64,000 nucleotides of DNA, from contig NZ_CP158367.1 in the NCBI RefSeq assembly GCF_040267685.1, forward strand, positions 62,001 through 126,000, read 5' to 3'. The translations under genes were made by a program, and so were the position numbers. The stretch is from Proteinivorax tanatarense. GTDB lineage: Bacteria; Bacillota; Proteinivoracia; Proteinivoracales; Proteinivoracaceae. Below, piece after piece: positions 8,717 to 17,524 of this stretch; the stretch's first letter is position 1, and each line of letters starts with the position of its first letter. Below the pieces are notes generated by a model. The model worked only from the letters and a program-made list of their open reading frames with translations, was not told the origin of the DNA and did not search any database.

Positions 8717-9547
8717 ATGGGGAAATATAAGAGAAGTGAAAGAACTGTTATGTTAAGTAAGAGATTATTAGAAAACCCTAATAAAATTTATCCGTTAAAA
8801 GAGTTTGCAAAGGATATGGGTGTAGCAAAATCTAGCATGAGTGAAGATATAAAACTAATAAGCAATTTATTTAAAGAGAAAAAGTTTGGGGAAATTGAGA
8901 CTACCTATGGCGCTTTGGGTGGGGTTAGATATAAACCTTACACTAATCAAGAAGGGTCAAAAGAAATTTTGGATAATCTAAAAGAGGTGTTGCAAGATTC
9001 AAATAGGGTTTTACCTGGTGGATATCTATATTATTCAGATGTTATTTACAACCCCCAAATTGTAGAAAAGCTGGGTTTGCTTTTTGCAACTAAGTATAAA
9101 GATGAAAAAATAGACTATGTATTGACAATCGAGACAAAAGGCATACCTATAGCTATGGCTACAGCAAAATATTTAGATGCCAACGTGGTAGTAGCTAGGA
9201 GGGAAAATAGAGTTACTGAGGGGCCTGTAACAACTATAAATTATATTTCTGGATCTAGTAGAAGAATACAGGCAATGTCTTTGAATAAAAGGGCAATGCA
9301 ACCAGGCAAAAATGTATTAATTTTAGATGACTTTATGAAAGCTGGTGGTACAGCAAAAGGACTATCAGAGCTTGTTAAGGAGTATAATTGTATTTTACAG
9401 GGAATCGGAGTTATTATAGATACCGAAAAACCCAGAAAAAAGCTAGTTGATGAATATTATTATCTATTAAAACTAAAAAATATAAATGAACTTAAAAAAG
9501 AGATCTCAATGTCAACTAATAAAGTTATCGAGGATTATAAACCTTAA
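8717..9547 (+). CDS. purR: Purine operon repressor PurR
   Basis: The repressor of purine biosynthesis genes has 276 residues: an N-terminal winged helix (about 1-70) fused to a phosphoribosyltransferase-like domain. KSSMSEDIKLI, RILPGGYLYYSD-like spacing and SGSSRRIQ(A)MSL align with Bacillus PurR. The PRPP-binding loop VLILDDFMKAGGTAKG lies at about 199-214. The frame extends further upstream, but ATG 8717 follows AAGGAG by 7 bases, and the resulting N-terminus matches PurR. A PurBox pair sits just before it. PRPP binding is known to release PurR from DNA. Confidence 0.95.
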   Translation: MGKYKRSERTVMLSKRLLENPNKIYPLKEFAKDMGVAKSSMSEDIKLISNLFKEKKFGEIETTYGALGGVRYKPYTNQEGSKEILDNLKEVLQDSNRVLPGGYLYYSDVIYNPQIVEKLGLLFATKYKDEKIDYVLTIETKGIPIAMATAKYLDANVVVARRENRVTEGPVTTINYISGSSRRIQAMSLNKRAMQPGKNVLILDDFMKAGGTAKGLSELVKEYNCILQGIGVIIDTEKPRKKLVDEYYYLLKLKNINELKKEISMSTNKVIEDYKP

Positions 9548-9652
9548 AGTCGGAAATGGATGGCTTTCAAAGGGAGAGTAAAAGAATGTTCGTTGAGGCC
9601 TTTTGCTGAGCTTTTTAATCTTCTTAAACAGATAATAATAGGAGGACTACCT

Positions 9653-10867
9653 TTGGAATTAGGACTGAGTCACATTAAAAAAGCCCGTAATGATATTGTG
9701 CAGATCATTAAAAAAACAGGCTTGGAACAATCTAACACACTATCGGAGTTATGTGAAACCTCTATATATCTGAAAACTGAAAACTTACAAAAAACAGGGT
9801 CGTTTAAAATAAGGGGTGCAGCTAATAAGATTTATAATTTAAAGGAGAAAGGTGGCCTAAGTGGCGTTGTGGCAGCATCGGCAGGGAATCATGCTCAAGG
9901 CGTAGCCTATGCTTCTTCTAAATATGGGATGCCTTCTGTGATAGTGATGCCTGAAGGGGCGCCGATAGTTAAAGCAACGGCAACTAGGCAATATGGTGCT
10001 GAAGTCATAATAAAGGGGAAGAACTATGATCAATGTTATGAAATTGCTAAAGATATTTGTAAAAAAGACAAAAAAGAGTATGTACACGCATTTGATGATC
10101 CATATGTTATAGCTGGTCAAGGTACCGTTGGTTTGGAGCTATTAGAACAATTACCCTCTTTGGATAATATAATTATTCCAATGGGGGGTGGGGGGTTAAT
10201 TGCCGGAGTACTTTTAGCTGTAAAAGAATTAAAGCCAAAAGTAAGGGTAATTGGTGTGCAAATACAAGGCTCTTCTCCTATTTACAATAAAATGAAGAAA
10301 ATTAAGTCAGATGACAAGCAAATTAAATCAATGGCAGATGGAATAATGGTAAATAAACCAGGGCAATTACCCATGGCTATAATAGATAAATATTTAGATG
10401 ATGCCATAACTGTAACAGAAGAAGAAATAACAAGGGGAACTTTATTTGGGTTAGAGCGTTGTAAATTAGTAATAGAAGGAGCTGCAGCAACCACATTATC
10501 AGCCCTTTTGTACAATAAAATATCTAATTTAAAGGGTAAAACAGTTGCAGTTTTGACAGGAGGTAATATAGATATCAACGTTATTTCTTCCATCATTCAG
10601 AGGGGGCTAGTAGAAGCTAACAGGGTAGCCTTTTTAGAAGTAGTATTAGCGGATGTTCCAGGAGAGTTGAACAAACTACTTTTAAATTTTGCACAAAGTA
10701 AAGCTAACGTTATAAAAATTTCTCACAATAGACTTTCAAGTGATGTTCCATTAAACCATGCTAAAGTAAACGTGTGTATAGAGACAAGAAGCAAAACCCA
10801 CCTACAAGAAATTGTTCAAACGCTAAAAAAAGAGCCTTTTTATGTAAAATTCAAAAATAATATTTAA
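9653..10867 (+). CDS. ilvA: Threonine ammonia-lyase (threonine deaminase) with ACT domain
   Basis: This PLP enzyme converts threonine to 2-oxobutanoate and ammonia, for isoleucine synthesis or threonine fermentation. It has 404 residues from TTG 9653, which follows AGGAGG by 7 bases. An in-frame extension to 9560 exists but has no ribosome binding site and would add about 31 unrelated residues. The PLP lysine lies in GSFKIRG (about residue 52), and the phosphate loop MGGGGLIAG near 178. An ACT domain fills about 325-404. The length and single ACT domain fit the TdcB/short IlvA type, so the role may be catabolic. It occupies the place of yabJ (RidA) in Bacillus. Confidence 0.9.
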   Translation: MELGLSHIKKARNDIVQIIKKTGLEQSNTLSELCETSIYLKTENLQKTGSFKIRGAANKIYNLKEKGGLSGVVAASAGNHAQGVAYASSKYGMPSVIVMPEGAPIVKATATRQYGAEVIIKGKNYDQCYEIAKDICKKDKKEYVHAFDDPYVIAGQGTVGLELLEQLPSLDNIIIPMGGGGLIAGVLLAVKELKPKVRVIGVQIQGSSPIYNKMKKIKSDDKQIKSMADGIMVNKPGQLPMAIIDKYLDDAITVTEEEITRGTLFGLERCKLVIEGAAATTLSALLYNKISNLKGKTVAVLTGGNIDINVISSIIQRGLVEANRVAFLEVVLADVPGELNKLLLNFAQSKANVIKISHNRLSSDVPLNHAKVNVCIETRSKTHLQEIVQTLKKEPFYVKFKNNI

Positions 10868-10884
10868 AAAAGTAAAAAAATTGC

Positions 10885-10909
10885 AGGAATTTGCCAATTT
10901 TTATTGAAT
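10885..10909 (+). promoter_or_regulatory. Sigma-H promoter of spoVG
   Basis: AGGA (10885-10888) and GAAT (10906-10909) are separated by exactly 17 bases. As I recall it, this is the element and spacing of the Bacillus spoVG sigma-H promoter. The expected start is about 10916, some 38 bases before the coding start. Confidence 0.7.
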
Positions 10910-10953
10910 AGAGTTGGTAAGTGTTATATCATATAAGAAGGTGGGTGCAAACT

Positions 10954-11223
10954 TTGAAAGTAACGGATATCAGAATTAGAAGGGTTAATAAAGAGGGGAA
11001 GATGAAAGCTATCGTTTCTGTAACCTTTGATGATGAATTTGTGGTTCATGACATCAGGGTTATTGAAGGTACAAACGGCTTTTTTGTAGCCATGCCCAGC
11101 AGAAAAGGTAATGATGGTGAACACAGAGATATCGCACATCCAATCAAAACAGAAACAAGAAGCATGATACAGGAAGCTGTACTAGAAGCGTACAGAAATT
11201 ATAAGGAAGAAGCGGAAGTTTAA
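10954..11223 (+). CDS. spoVG: Septation / RNA-binding regulator SpoVG
   Basis: The protein has 89 residues from TTG 10954 and matches SpoVG almost throughout ([26 protein letters not shown]). SpoVG is a small nucleic-acid-binding regulator affecting asymmetric septation and many post-transcriptional events. TTG is preferred to the longer frame from 10921 because it follows AAGGTGGG by about 8 bases and gives the family N-terminus. A sigma-H-type promoter lies upstream and a terminator directly behind. Confidence 0.96.
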   Translation: MKVTDIRIRRVNKEGKMKAIVSVTFDDEFVVHDIRVIEGTNGFFVAMPSRKGNDGEHRDIAHPIKTETRSMIQEAVLEAYRNYKEEAEV

Positions 11224-11252
11224 GGGGGCATATTATGTTCCCTTATTTTTTT
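11222..11252 (+). terminator. Terminator after spoVG
   Basis: A 10-bp stem AAGGGGGCAT/ATGTTCCCTT (with G-U pairs) and an ATT loop are followed by ATTTTTTT. It overlaps the spoVG stop codon. Confidence 0.85.
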
Positions 11253-11259
11253 GCATTTC

Positions 11260-11288
11260 TTGACCTTGTATTATTTATAAGTTATAGT
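11260..11288 (+). promoter_or_regulatory. Sigma-A promoter of glmU
   Basis: TTGACC (11260-11265), a 17-bp spacer, then TATAGT (11283-11288) precede glmU. Confidence 0.65.
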
Positions 11289-11326
11289 TAAAGATATATA
11301 ATAATGCAATTTTTGGGGGGAAAAAG

Positions 11327-12688
11327 ATGAAAAATTCTGTTGCTGCAATCGTTTTAGCTGCAGGCAAAGGATCTCGAATGAAGAGCAAAAAATCTAAGGT
11401 TTTACATACAATACTAGGCAAGCCTATGTTAGAATATATATATGATGTTTTAGATCAATCTAATGCTGAGAAGATTGTTACTGTAGTAGGGCATCAAAAA
11501 GAGCAGATTATTGACAAATTTCAAAATAGAAGCCAATTTGTAACACAAGATGAACAATTAGGAACAGGTCATGCAGTGATGCAAGGAGAAGAGAAGTTTA
11601 AGAATTATTCAGGACATGTACTAATTTTGTGTGGAGATACACCACTTCTAACCTCTGGCACTATCAATTCATTAATTAAACACCATATAGAAGGTGGTTA
11701 TCAGGGAACTATTTTAACTGCGCTCCAACAGGATCCTACTGGATATGGCAGGGTGATAAGAGGTGCAGATAAAAATGTAATATCAGTTGTAGAGCAAAAG
11801 GATGCTACAGAAGAACAGAAAAATATTAAAGAAGTAAACACTGGGATATTTATTTTTCAATCCAAAATCTTATTTGAACTATTACATAAAATTCAAAACA
11901 ACAATGCTCAAGGGGAATATTATCTACCGGATGTATTAAAAGTGATGCTGGAAAATAGTTTAGAAGTTGGAGCAATGCAAATGAAAGACTCTACTGAGAT
12001 GATTGGAATTAATGATAGGGTAATGTTACATGATGCTCAAAAAGCTATGCAGAAAGCAATTAACTTGGCTTGGATGAAGAAGGGGGTTACTATAATAGAC
12101 CCTGACAGCACTTATATAGACCCTACTTGTCAAATTTCTCAGGATGTCACTATACACCCCATGACATTTATAAAGGGGAATACAGTAATTGAAGAAGGGG
12201 CAGAGCTAGGGCCTAACACCACAGTTGTTGACTCTGAAATAGGGGAAAACACCAGCGTAGTACAATCTAGCGTTCAAAGCTCTAAACTAAAAAGTGGGAT
12301 CCAAATAGGTCCATATACTCATATAAGACCTAATTGCGAAGTAGCTGATAGTGTCAAGCTTGGCAACTTTGTGGAAGTAAAAAATGCGAAAATAGGTACT
12401 CAAAGTAAAGCCGCTCATCTAACTTACCTAGGTGACTGTACAATAGAAGAAAATGTAAACATTGGATGTGGCACGATTACGGCGAACTATGACGGGAAAC
12501 AAAAGCACCATACTTTGATTAAAAAAGGAGCTTTTATCGGGAGCAATTCAAATTTAATAGCACCGATAACTGTTGGAGAGCAAGGATTTGTTGCTGCTGG
12601 TTCTACTGTGACGAAAGACGTACCCTCTGATAGCTTGGTTATAGCCAGGGGGAAAGAGGTAGTTAGAAAAAACTGGATTAAAAAATAA
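11327..12688 (+). CDS. glmU: Bifunctional GlmU: glucosamine-1-P acetyltransferase / GlcNAc-1-P uridyltransferase
   Basis: The 453-residue enzyme makes UDP-N-acetylglucosamine, the precursor of peptidoglycan. The N-terminal uridyltransferase domain (1 to about 228) opens with VLAAGKGSRMKSKKSK. The C-terminal left-handed beta-helix (about 250-453) shows hexapeptide repeats and GCGTITANYDG of the acetyltransferase site. The start follows GGGGGG. prs lies 36 bases downstream, so the pair is probably an operon, as in Bacillus (gcaD-prs). Confidence 0.97.
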   Translation: MKNSVAAIVLAAGKGSRMKSKKSKVLHTILGKPMLEYIYDVLDQSNAEKIVTVVGHQKEQIIDKFQNRSQFVTQDEQLGTGHAVMQGEEKFKNYSGHVLILCGDTPLLTSGTINSLIKHHIEGGYQGTILTALQQDPTGYGRVIRGADKNVISVVEQKDATEEQKNIKEVNTGIFIFQSKILFELLHKIQNNNAQGEYYLPDVLKVMLENSLEVGAMQMKDSTEMIGINDRVMLHDAQKAMQKAINLAWMKKGVTIIDPDSTYIDPTCQISQDVTIHPMTFIKGNTVIEEGAELGPNTTVVDSEIGENTSVVQSSVQSSKLKSGIQIGPYTHIRPNCEVADSVKLGNFVEVKNAKIGTQSKAAHLTYLGDCTIEENVNIGCGTITANYDGKQKHHTLIKKGAFIGSNSNLIAPITVGEQGFVAAGSTVTKDVPSDSLVIARGKEVVRKNWIKK

Positions 12689-12724
12689 AAGCATTCAATT
12701 AAGGTTTAGGGAGGATATTAGATA

Positions 12725-13675
12725 ATGAATTTACTTGATCAAAAACCTAAGTTTTTTTCTTGTTCTGCTAACAAAGGCTTAGCTGAAAAAATTGCAGACT
12801 CTTGTGGTTGTTCTTTAAGCAATGGGGAAGTATACAGATTCAGTGACGGGGAGGCCACAGTACGTATAGAAGAAAGTGTACGTGGTGCTGACTGTTTTAT
12901 TATTCAATCTACCTCTGCTCCTGCTAACGAGAATCTAATGGAGCTGTTAATAATGATAGATGCAATAAAGAGGGCATCAGCATCGAGAATCACAGCTGTT
13001 ATACCCTATTATGGTTATGCTAGGCAAGAGAGGAAGGCCAGGGCTAGAGACCCTATTACTGCAAAGTTGGTTGCTGATTTGATTACTACAGCTGGAGCAG
13101 ACAGAGTGTTGACGTTAGATTTACATGCCCCGCCTATACAAGGTTTTTTTGACATTCCAGTTGATCACTTAACAGCGGTACCCTTACTGGCAAATTACTA
13201 CAAGAAAAACAAAAATTTGGATAATATCACTGTAGTATCTCCAGATATGGGTGGCGTCACAAGAGCCAGAGATTTAGCTGAAAGGTTAGGTGTTCCTCTA
13301 GCAATAATGGACAAAAGAAGACCTCATCCAAATGTTGCGGAAATCTTGAATATAATTGGCGATATTCAAGGTAGAGATATAATTGTTGTAGATGATATAA
13401 TTGACACAGCTGGTACTATATCACAGGGGTCTCAAGCGTTACTAAATAGGGGAGCTAAAACTGTAACTGCATGTTGTACACATCCTGTATTCTCCGGAGC
13501 CGCTATCGAAAGGTTACAAAAGTCTCCCCTGGAGGAAATAATTGTTACAAACTCGATTAATCTTCCAAAAGAAAAGCAGATTGAAAAGATAAAGGTGTTA
13601 TCTTTAGCAGAGTTATTTGGAAATGCTATAACAAGAATACATGAGAACTTATCAATTAGTGAGATATTTGACTAA
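12725..13675 (+). CDS. prs: Ribose-phosphate pyrophosphokinase (PRPP synthetase)
   Basis: The 316-residue enzyme makes PRPP from ribose 5-phosphate and ATP, feeding purine, pyrimidine, NAD and histidine synthesis. Conserved elements include [20 protein letters not shown], the [12 protein letters not shown] segment and the PRPP loop [12 protein letters not shown] (about 220-231). Its product is the ligand of PurR and the substrate of NadC and Hpt, all encoded in this window. The ribosome binding site is GGGAGG. Confidence 0.97.
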   Translation: MNLLDQKPKFFSCSANKGLAEKIADSCGCSLSNGEVYRFSDGEATVRIEESVRGADCFIIQSTSAPANENLMELLIMIDAIKRASASRITAVIPYYGYARQERKARARDPITAKLVADLITTAGADRVLTLDLHAPPIQGFFDIPVDHLTAVPLLANYYKKNKNLDNITVVSPDMGGVTRARDLAERLGVPLAIMDKRRPHPNVAEILNIIGDIQGRDIIVVDDIIDTAGTISQGSQALLNRGAKTVTACCTHPVFSGAAIERLQKSPLEEIIVTNSINLPKEKQIEKIKVLSLAELFGNAITRIHENLSISEIFD

Positions 13676-13677
13676 GT

Positions 13678-13706
13678 TTGACTAACCTGTTGTTAAAATG
13701 TATAAT
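13678..13706 (+). promoter_or_regulatory. Sigma-A promoter of rplY
   Basis: TTGACT (13678-13683), a 17-bp spacer and TATAAT (13701-13706) lie 48 bases before the coding start. No sigma-B-type elements are visible, in contrast to Bacillus ctc. Confidence 0.75.
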
Positions 13707-13753
13707 CTTCATTAAACATTTAGAATAATTGAACCTTATAAGGAGGAATTATC

Positions 13754-14377
13754 ATGGTTTTTAAGTTAGAAGGAGAAAGTAGAGAAAGTTCAGTAAAGGG
13801 TGTAAATTCGAAGTTAAGGGCAGAAGGCAAAATACCTGGGATTTTATATGGTAAAGATATAGATAGTAAGCCTATTGCTATAAGATTTAAAGATTTTAAC
13901 TCGTTAATTAACACAGGACTTGGCGCCAACTCAGTAATTAACTTCAACCTAGGTGGTGAAGATTACTCAGTCATGGTAAGGGAAATGCAACGAGATCAGA
14001 TAAAGGGTGATATAATACATATCGACCTTCAAAAGGTATCTATGACTGATGAAATGGTTGCGGCAGTTCCTATATGGATTATAGGTGAGGAAGAAGCAAA
14101 CAAAAATGGTATAGTTCAGACACAAATAAAAGAGGTTGAAGTAAAAGGTCTTCCTAATGACTTGCCAGACCATGTCCAAGTGGATGTTTCTAAGCTAGAG
14201 CTAGGTGATGCTTTATATGTTAAAGATGTGAACCTGCCAGAAAACTTAGAGGTTTTAACAGATAAAGAAGAGTTAGTTGTTTCTATCGTATCTGTTCAAG
14301 AGGAAAGCGAAGAAACTGAAATAGAAGAACCTACAGAACCTGAAGTAATAGGAAAAGGCAAAGAAGACGAAGAATAA
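13754..14377 (+). CDS. rplY: 50S ribosomal protein bL25, CTC-type long form
   Basis: The 207-residue protein binds 5S rRNA through its N-terminal L25 domain (about 1-95; SVKGVNSKLRAEGKIPGILY) and has the C-terminal beta-rich TL5/CTC domain plus an acidic tail rich in Glu. The place between prs and pth is the Bacillus ctc position. The ribosome binding site AGGAGG lies a few bases before the ATG. Confidence 0.95.
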   Translation: MVFKLEGESRESSVKGVNSKLRAEGKIPGILYGKDIDSKPIAIRFKDFNSLINTGLGANSVINFNLGGEDYSVMVREMQRDQIKGDIIHIDLQKVSMTDEMVAAVPIWIIGEEEANKNGIVQTQIKEVEVKGLPNDLPDHVQVDVSKLELGDALYVKDVNLPENLEVLTDKEELVVSIVSVQEESEETEIEEPTEPEVIGKGKEDEE

Positions 14378-14382
14378 ACTTT

Positions 14383-14411
14383 AAAAAGTGGCGCAGTAGC
14401 GTCACTTTTTT
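14383..14411 (+). terminator. Terminator between rplY and pth
   Basis: A 12-bp stem AAAAAGTGGCGC / GCGTCACTTTTT (one G-U) around AGTA ends in T6. It lies within the short gap before pth, so pth transcription may be partly uncoupled from rplY. Confidence 0.75.
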
Positions 14412-14427
14412 AACCAGGGAGGAAGTT

Positions 14428-14997
14428 ATGAAAGTAGTAGTAGGGTTAGGGAACCCAAAACCTAAATATCAGTTAAATCGACATAATGTAGGTTTTATGG
14501 TGTTAGATAACCTAGCTGATTGTATGGGGATAGAATTTAAAAGAGTAAAAAAGTTTAAAAGTTTATGTGCTGAAACAAATATTAAAGGTGAGAAAATATT
14601 ACTTGTAAAACCCTTAACTTACATGAACCTTAGTGGTGGGGCTGTAGAAGCAATAGTTAACTATTTTAACATTGCCAAAGAGGATATAATTGTAATATAC
14701 GATGATCTAGATACCGATGTAGGCAAGTTTAAAATTAAGGCGAAAGGTGGAGCGGGGGGCCAGAAAGGACTTAAGTCTATTATAGAACATTTAGGGACAA
14801 AAGAAGTTCCCAGAATAAAAATAGGTATAGGGAAACCTCAAAATGGAAAGGGAGTAACCGCCCACGTTTTGGGGAATTTTACTCAAGTAGAGTGTGAGTT
14901 TGTTTCCACTGTTATTGCAGAGGTTGAAAAAAGTTTAATAGATTATTGTAATGGTATCGGAATAGAACAGCTGATGAGCGCATATAATAAGAAATAG
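14428..14997 (+). CDS. pth: Peptidyl-tRNA hydrolase
   Basis: The 189-residue enzyme frees tRNA from peptidyl-tRNA that has dropped off ribosomes. GNPKPKYQLNRHNVGFMVLD near the N-terminus carries the catalytic histidine (about residue 20), and IYDDLD (about 92-97) the catalytic aspartate. The length and position (spoVC of Bacillus) are typical. Its stop codon overlaps the first bases of the fluoride riboswitch. Confidence 0.97.
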   Translation: MKVVVGLGNPKPKYQLNRHNVGFMVLDNLADCMGIEFKRVKKFKSLCAETNIKGEKILLVKPLTYMNLSGGAVEAIVNYFNIAKEDIIVIYDDLDTDVGKFKIKAKGGAGGQKGLKSIIEHLGTKEVPRIKIGIGKPQNGKGVTAHVLGNFTQVECEFVSTVIAEVEKSLIDYCNGIGIEQLMSAYNKK

Positions 14998-15056
14998 GTG
15001 ATGGAGCTCACCTGGGTATGCTGTTTACCTAAACTGCTTAAAAGCTAATGGCTCCT
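14996..15056 (+). ncRNA. Fluoride (crcB) riboswitch aptamer
   Basis: AGGTGATGGAGCTCACC, then AAACTGC, then GCTAATGGCTCCT reproduce the conserved blocks of the fluoride riboswitch in order: a 5' stem with GATGG, the joining AAC-GC segment and the GCTGATGGCTCCT-like 3' block that forms the pseudoknot. The next gene is a cation/proton antiporter, one of the gene classes known behind this riboswitch. The 3' block also forms the left arm of the terminator that follows. Confidence 0.85.
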
Positions 15057-15091
15057 GTCTCTTCGGGACAGGGGTCATTTTGTCTTTTTTT
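15047..15091 (+). terminator. Riboswitch expression-platform terminator
   Basis: A 13-bp stem (15047-15059 with 15067-15079, two G-U pairs) has a loop TCTTCGG and is followed by a T-rich run. The left arm reuses AATGGCTCCT of the aptamer, so ligand binding should block the terminator and switch the antiporter on. Confidence 0.85.
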
Positions 15092-15268
15092 GGGCAGATT
15101 ATAGATGATTACAAAATAATCAAACTTGCCTTCCGCTATACACATGACACTTGACATTTCTGCTACGTAATTTGGGAAATTCATTGGGTTTGTCGATAAA
15201 GGCAATGTTATATCAGGCTTTGTAAGTTTAGCAATCGCCTATTATAAAATTATATAGGAGGGATTTTG

Positions 15269-16453
15269 TTGTTAGCAAGTCTATTGATAATAATAGCGTT
15301 AGGGATAATATTTAAACGAACAACGGAAAAAATAGGATTGCCTCACATAATTGGTCTAATTCTTTTAGGTTGGATAATAGGGCCTTATGCCCTTGATCTA
15401 CTCATAGTAGAAATTAACAACCTATCAGCAGAAATAAGGGTTTTAGCTTTAATTATAATTTTGGTAAGGGCAGGGATCGGGCTTAATATAGAAACATTAA
15501 AGAGAGTAGGGAAAACTGCAAGTTTTCTAAGCTTTATACCCTGTGTTTTAGAAGGAGCAACAGTAACTTTATTAGCCATGCTGTTGTTTGACTTAGAATT
15601 TGCAATTGCTGGGGTGCTGGGCTTTGTATTAGCAGCTGTTTCTCCCGCTATTATAGTTCCATCTATGTTGAAATTGAAAAAAGAGGGGTGGGGGATGGAC
15701 AAAGGAGTGCCTGTTCTTGTGTTGGCTGCTGCTTCTGTGGATGATGTAGTGGCTATAACCCTTTTGACATCATTTTTATCGATGGCTGCACAAGGGGGAG
15801 GATTTGAATTTATTAACTTAGCATTAATACCTTATGAAATAATAGCGGGTGTATTAATAGGGGTTGTATTTGCATTTGTGTTAATTTGGCTGCTAGAGAA
15901 ATTTAGCGTTAAAGGTAATGATTATATCGGCTTTATCTTTGCAGCTTCTATTGCAATTTATCTTCTTGGACAATTTTTAGATGTAGCTGGACTTCTAGGA
16001 GTTATGTCATTTGGTTTTCTGTTGCAAAGTAAAACTACACAAGAAAACAACGATAAAATTAAGAAAAGCTTTGCATCTTTATGGTATGTTGGAGAAATAT
16101 TTCTCTTTATCTTAATTGGGGCCCAGGTTGACATTGGAATTATCGCTGACGCTTCTGTTTTGGGGTTGATAATAATAGTAAGCGGGGTTGTTGCTAGAGG
16201 TGTTGGTGTTATGATATCAACTATAGGATCTGGACTAAACTTTAAAGAAAGGCTTTTTATTTCTCTCGCCTTTGTTCCTAAAGCAACTGTTCAGGCCGCA
16301 GTGGGTGGTATGGCCCTTTCTATGGGTTTGGATTTTGGAGAAGAAATTTTAGCAATAGCGGTTTTAGCTATTGTGGTAACTGCGCCTTTAGGAGCTTGGT
16401 TAATTAACTTTTTTGCACCTAAATTTTTAATTAAACAAAAATCCCTTGATTAA
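15269..16453 (+). CDS. Cation:proton antiporter (CPA family, fluoride-riboswitch controlled)
   Basis: The protein has about 394 residues and 11-12 hydrophobic segments and is of the Na+/H+ exchanger type (GLPHIIGLILLGWIIGP opening; LAAASVDDVVAITLL in the middle carries the ion-binding aspartates). It lacks any C-terminal cytoplasmic domain. Two in-frame TTG codons lie at 15266 and 15269; the second is better spaced from AGGAGGG. The upstream riboswitch suggests a role during fluoride stress, possibly fluoride or acid handling, but the transported ion cannot be read from the sequence. Bases 15092-15268 upstream hold no other clear feature. Confidence 0.85.
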   Translation: MLASLLIIIALGIIFKRTTEKIGLPHIIGLILLGWIIGPYALDLLIVEINNLSAEIRVLALIIILVRAGIGLNIETLKRVGKTASFLSFIPCVLEGATVTLLAMLLFDLEFAIAGVLGFVLAAVSPAIIVPSMLKLKKEGWGMDKGVPVLVLAAASVDDVVAITLLTSFLSMAAQGGGFEFINLALIPYEIIAGVLIGVVFAFVLIWLLEKFSVKGNDYIGFIFAASIAIYLLGQFLDVAGLLGVMSFGFLLQSKTTQENNDKIKKSFASLWYVGEIFLFILIGAQVDIGIIADASVLGLIIIVSGVVARGVGVMISTIGSGLNFKERLFISLAFVPKATVQAAVGGMALSMGLDFGEEILAIAVLAIVVTAPLGAWLINFFAPKFLIKQKSLD

Positions 16454-16627
16454 AGGAAATTTATTTGCTTTAATAGAATACAATATAAAAGATAGTTTTA
16501 ATATATAGTGGGAAATCAACCTTTTTTATTGAGATTTTAGAATGAAACAATGGATATTAAATTTTAGCTATCTTAAGTAGCTGTGAGGGAAATTAAGTAA
16601 AATTTTTTAAAGATAGGAGGGATGGCA

Positions 16628-17074
16628 GTGTTAGTTAAAGAAGTGTTAAGAGAAATTGTTTTTACTATCAATTATCGCGCCACATTGAAAGATGCTGCTT
16701 ATTTAATTGCTGTTAATGGTGCGGACAGTTTAATTGTTGTTGATAATGAAAACAAAGTTATGGGTATAATAACAGAACAAGAAATTTTTAAGCCTAAAGA
16801 GCAAATGGAGATGAATAATGATTTACTGTTGGGAAGTTTGATTAACTTAAGGAACCCACAGCGTTTTATAAGTGAACTTGCGGAGAGTGCTGACCTGCCA
16901 GTGACCTCTGCCATGATAGCTGATGTTGCCATGGTAAAAGCTGAGCAAGATATAAAAGAAGCTATGCAAACTATTTATAAGTCTCAGCTTTCTGTCATAC
17001 CAGTAGTAGACGATGGCGAAAAACTAGTTGGTGTTGTATATCAACAAGATGTAATAAAGCTTATTGAAAGGTAG
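16628..17074 (+). CDS. CBS-domain pair protein
   Basis: The 148-residue protein consists of little more than two CBS motifs, ending in SVIPVVDDGEKLVGVVYQQDVI. Such modules bind adenine nucleotides and regulate partner enzymes or transporters. GTG 16628 lies 7 bases after AGGAGG; ATG 16622 would be too close. It stands behind the antiporter gene, separated by 174 bases with no clear terminator, so it may regulate the antiporter; that is inference. No catalytic domain is present. Confidence 0.8.
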   Translation: MLVKEVLREIVFTINYRATLKDAAYLIAVNGADSLIVVDNENKVMGIITEQEIFKPKEQMEMNNDLLLGSLINLRNPQRFISELAESADLPVTSAMIADVAMVKAEQDIKEAMQTIYKSQLSVIPVVDDGEKLVGVVYQQDVIKLIER

Positions 17075-17080
17075 ATAAAT

Positions 17081-17485
17081 TTGAATATATATATATCGGT
17101 GATTTTTATCACAGCAGTAATAGCTTTGGTTTCCTATTGGCTTAACACAATAGCTTATGAGCGCGCAAAAGACTATTCAGTTATAATAGCTGCAATACTA
17201 GAGGAGACCCTTAAGACGTTGGGAGGGGTGCTAGCTGGGAGTATATTATATTTACATATTTCCTTTGGGGTAGTTGAAGGGATTATCGAGCTAAAGGCTA
17301 ATAAAAGTGTCTCTATGCTGTCAGCTATACTTGCAGTGTTAGGACATGCAGCTTTTGGATATATAACCTGGACCATATATAGTTTAACCGGAGTATTATT
17401 TTTTGGTATACTAGGTGGTATTTTTAGCCATATTATTTATAATTCACTAGTAATCGGACTGGTGAATAATATAAAAAAGTCTTGA
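17081..17485 (+). CDS. Small PrsW-like integral membrane protein (putative glutamic intramembrane protease)
   Basis: The 134-residue protein is nearly all membrane-spanning (about four segments). It carries E41-E42-x-x-K45, glutamates at 66 and 70 (FGVVEGIIE), a histidine in LGHAAFG (H89) and HIIYN (H117, N121). These match, in order, the EExxK, GxxxE, HAxxG and HxxxN motifs of the PrsW family, which cleaves anti-sigma factors. It is much shorter than usual PrsW proteins. TTG 17081 starts 6 bases behind the CBS gene. The family call is by motif only. Confidence 0.55.
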   Translation: MNIYISVIFITAVIALVSYWLNTIAYERAKDYSVIIAAILEETLKTLGGVLAGSILYLHISFGVVEGIIELKANKSVSMLSAILAVLGHAAFGYITWTIYSLTGVLFFGILGGIFSHIIYNSLVIGLVNNIKKS

Positions 17486-17503
17486 CCTATTCAAGACTTT
17501 TTT
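17473..17503 (+). terminator. Terminator before mfd
   Basis: A 13-bp perfect stem AAAAAAGTCTTGA / TCAAGACTTTTTT surrounds CCTAT. The stop codon of the PrsW-like gene lies in the left arm. Confidence 0.85.
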
Positions 17504-17524
17504 ATGATGTAAAGGGGGATTGTT

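Noticed and set aside
9548-9652. Possible T-box or riboswitch before threonine deaminase
   Set aside because: No T-box sequence, specifier hairpin or terminator is present; the stretch is short and unstructured.
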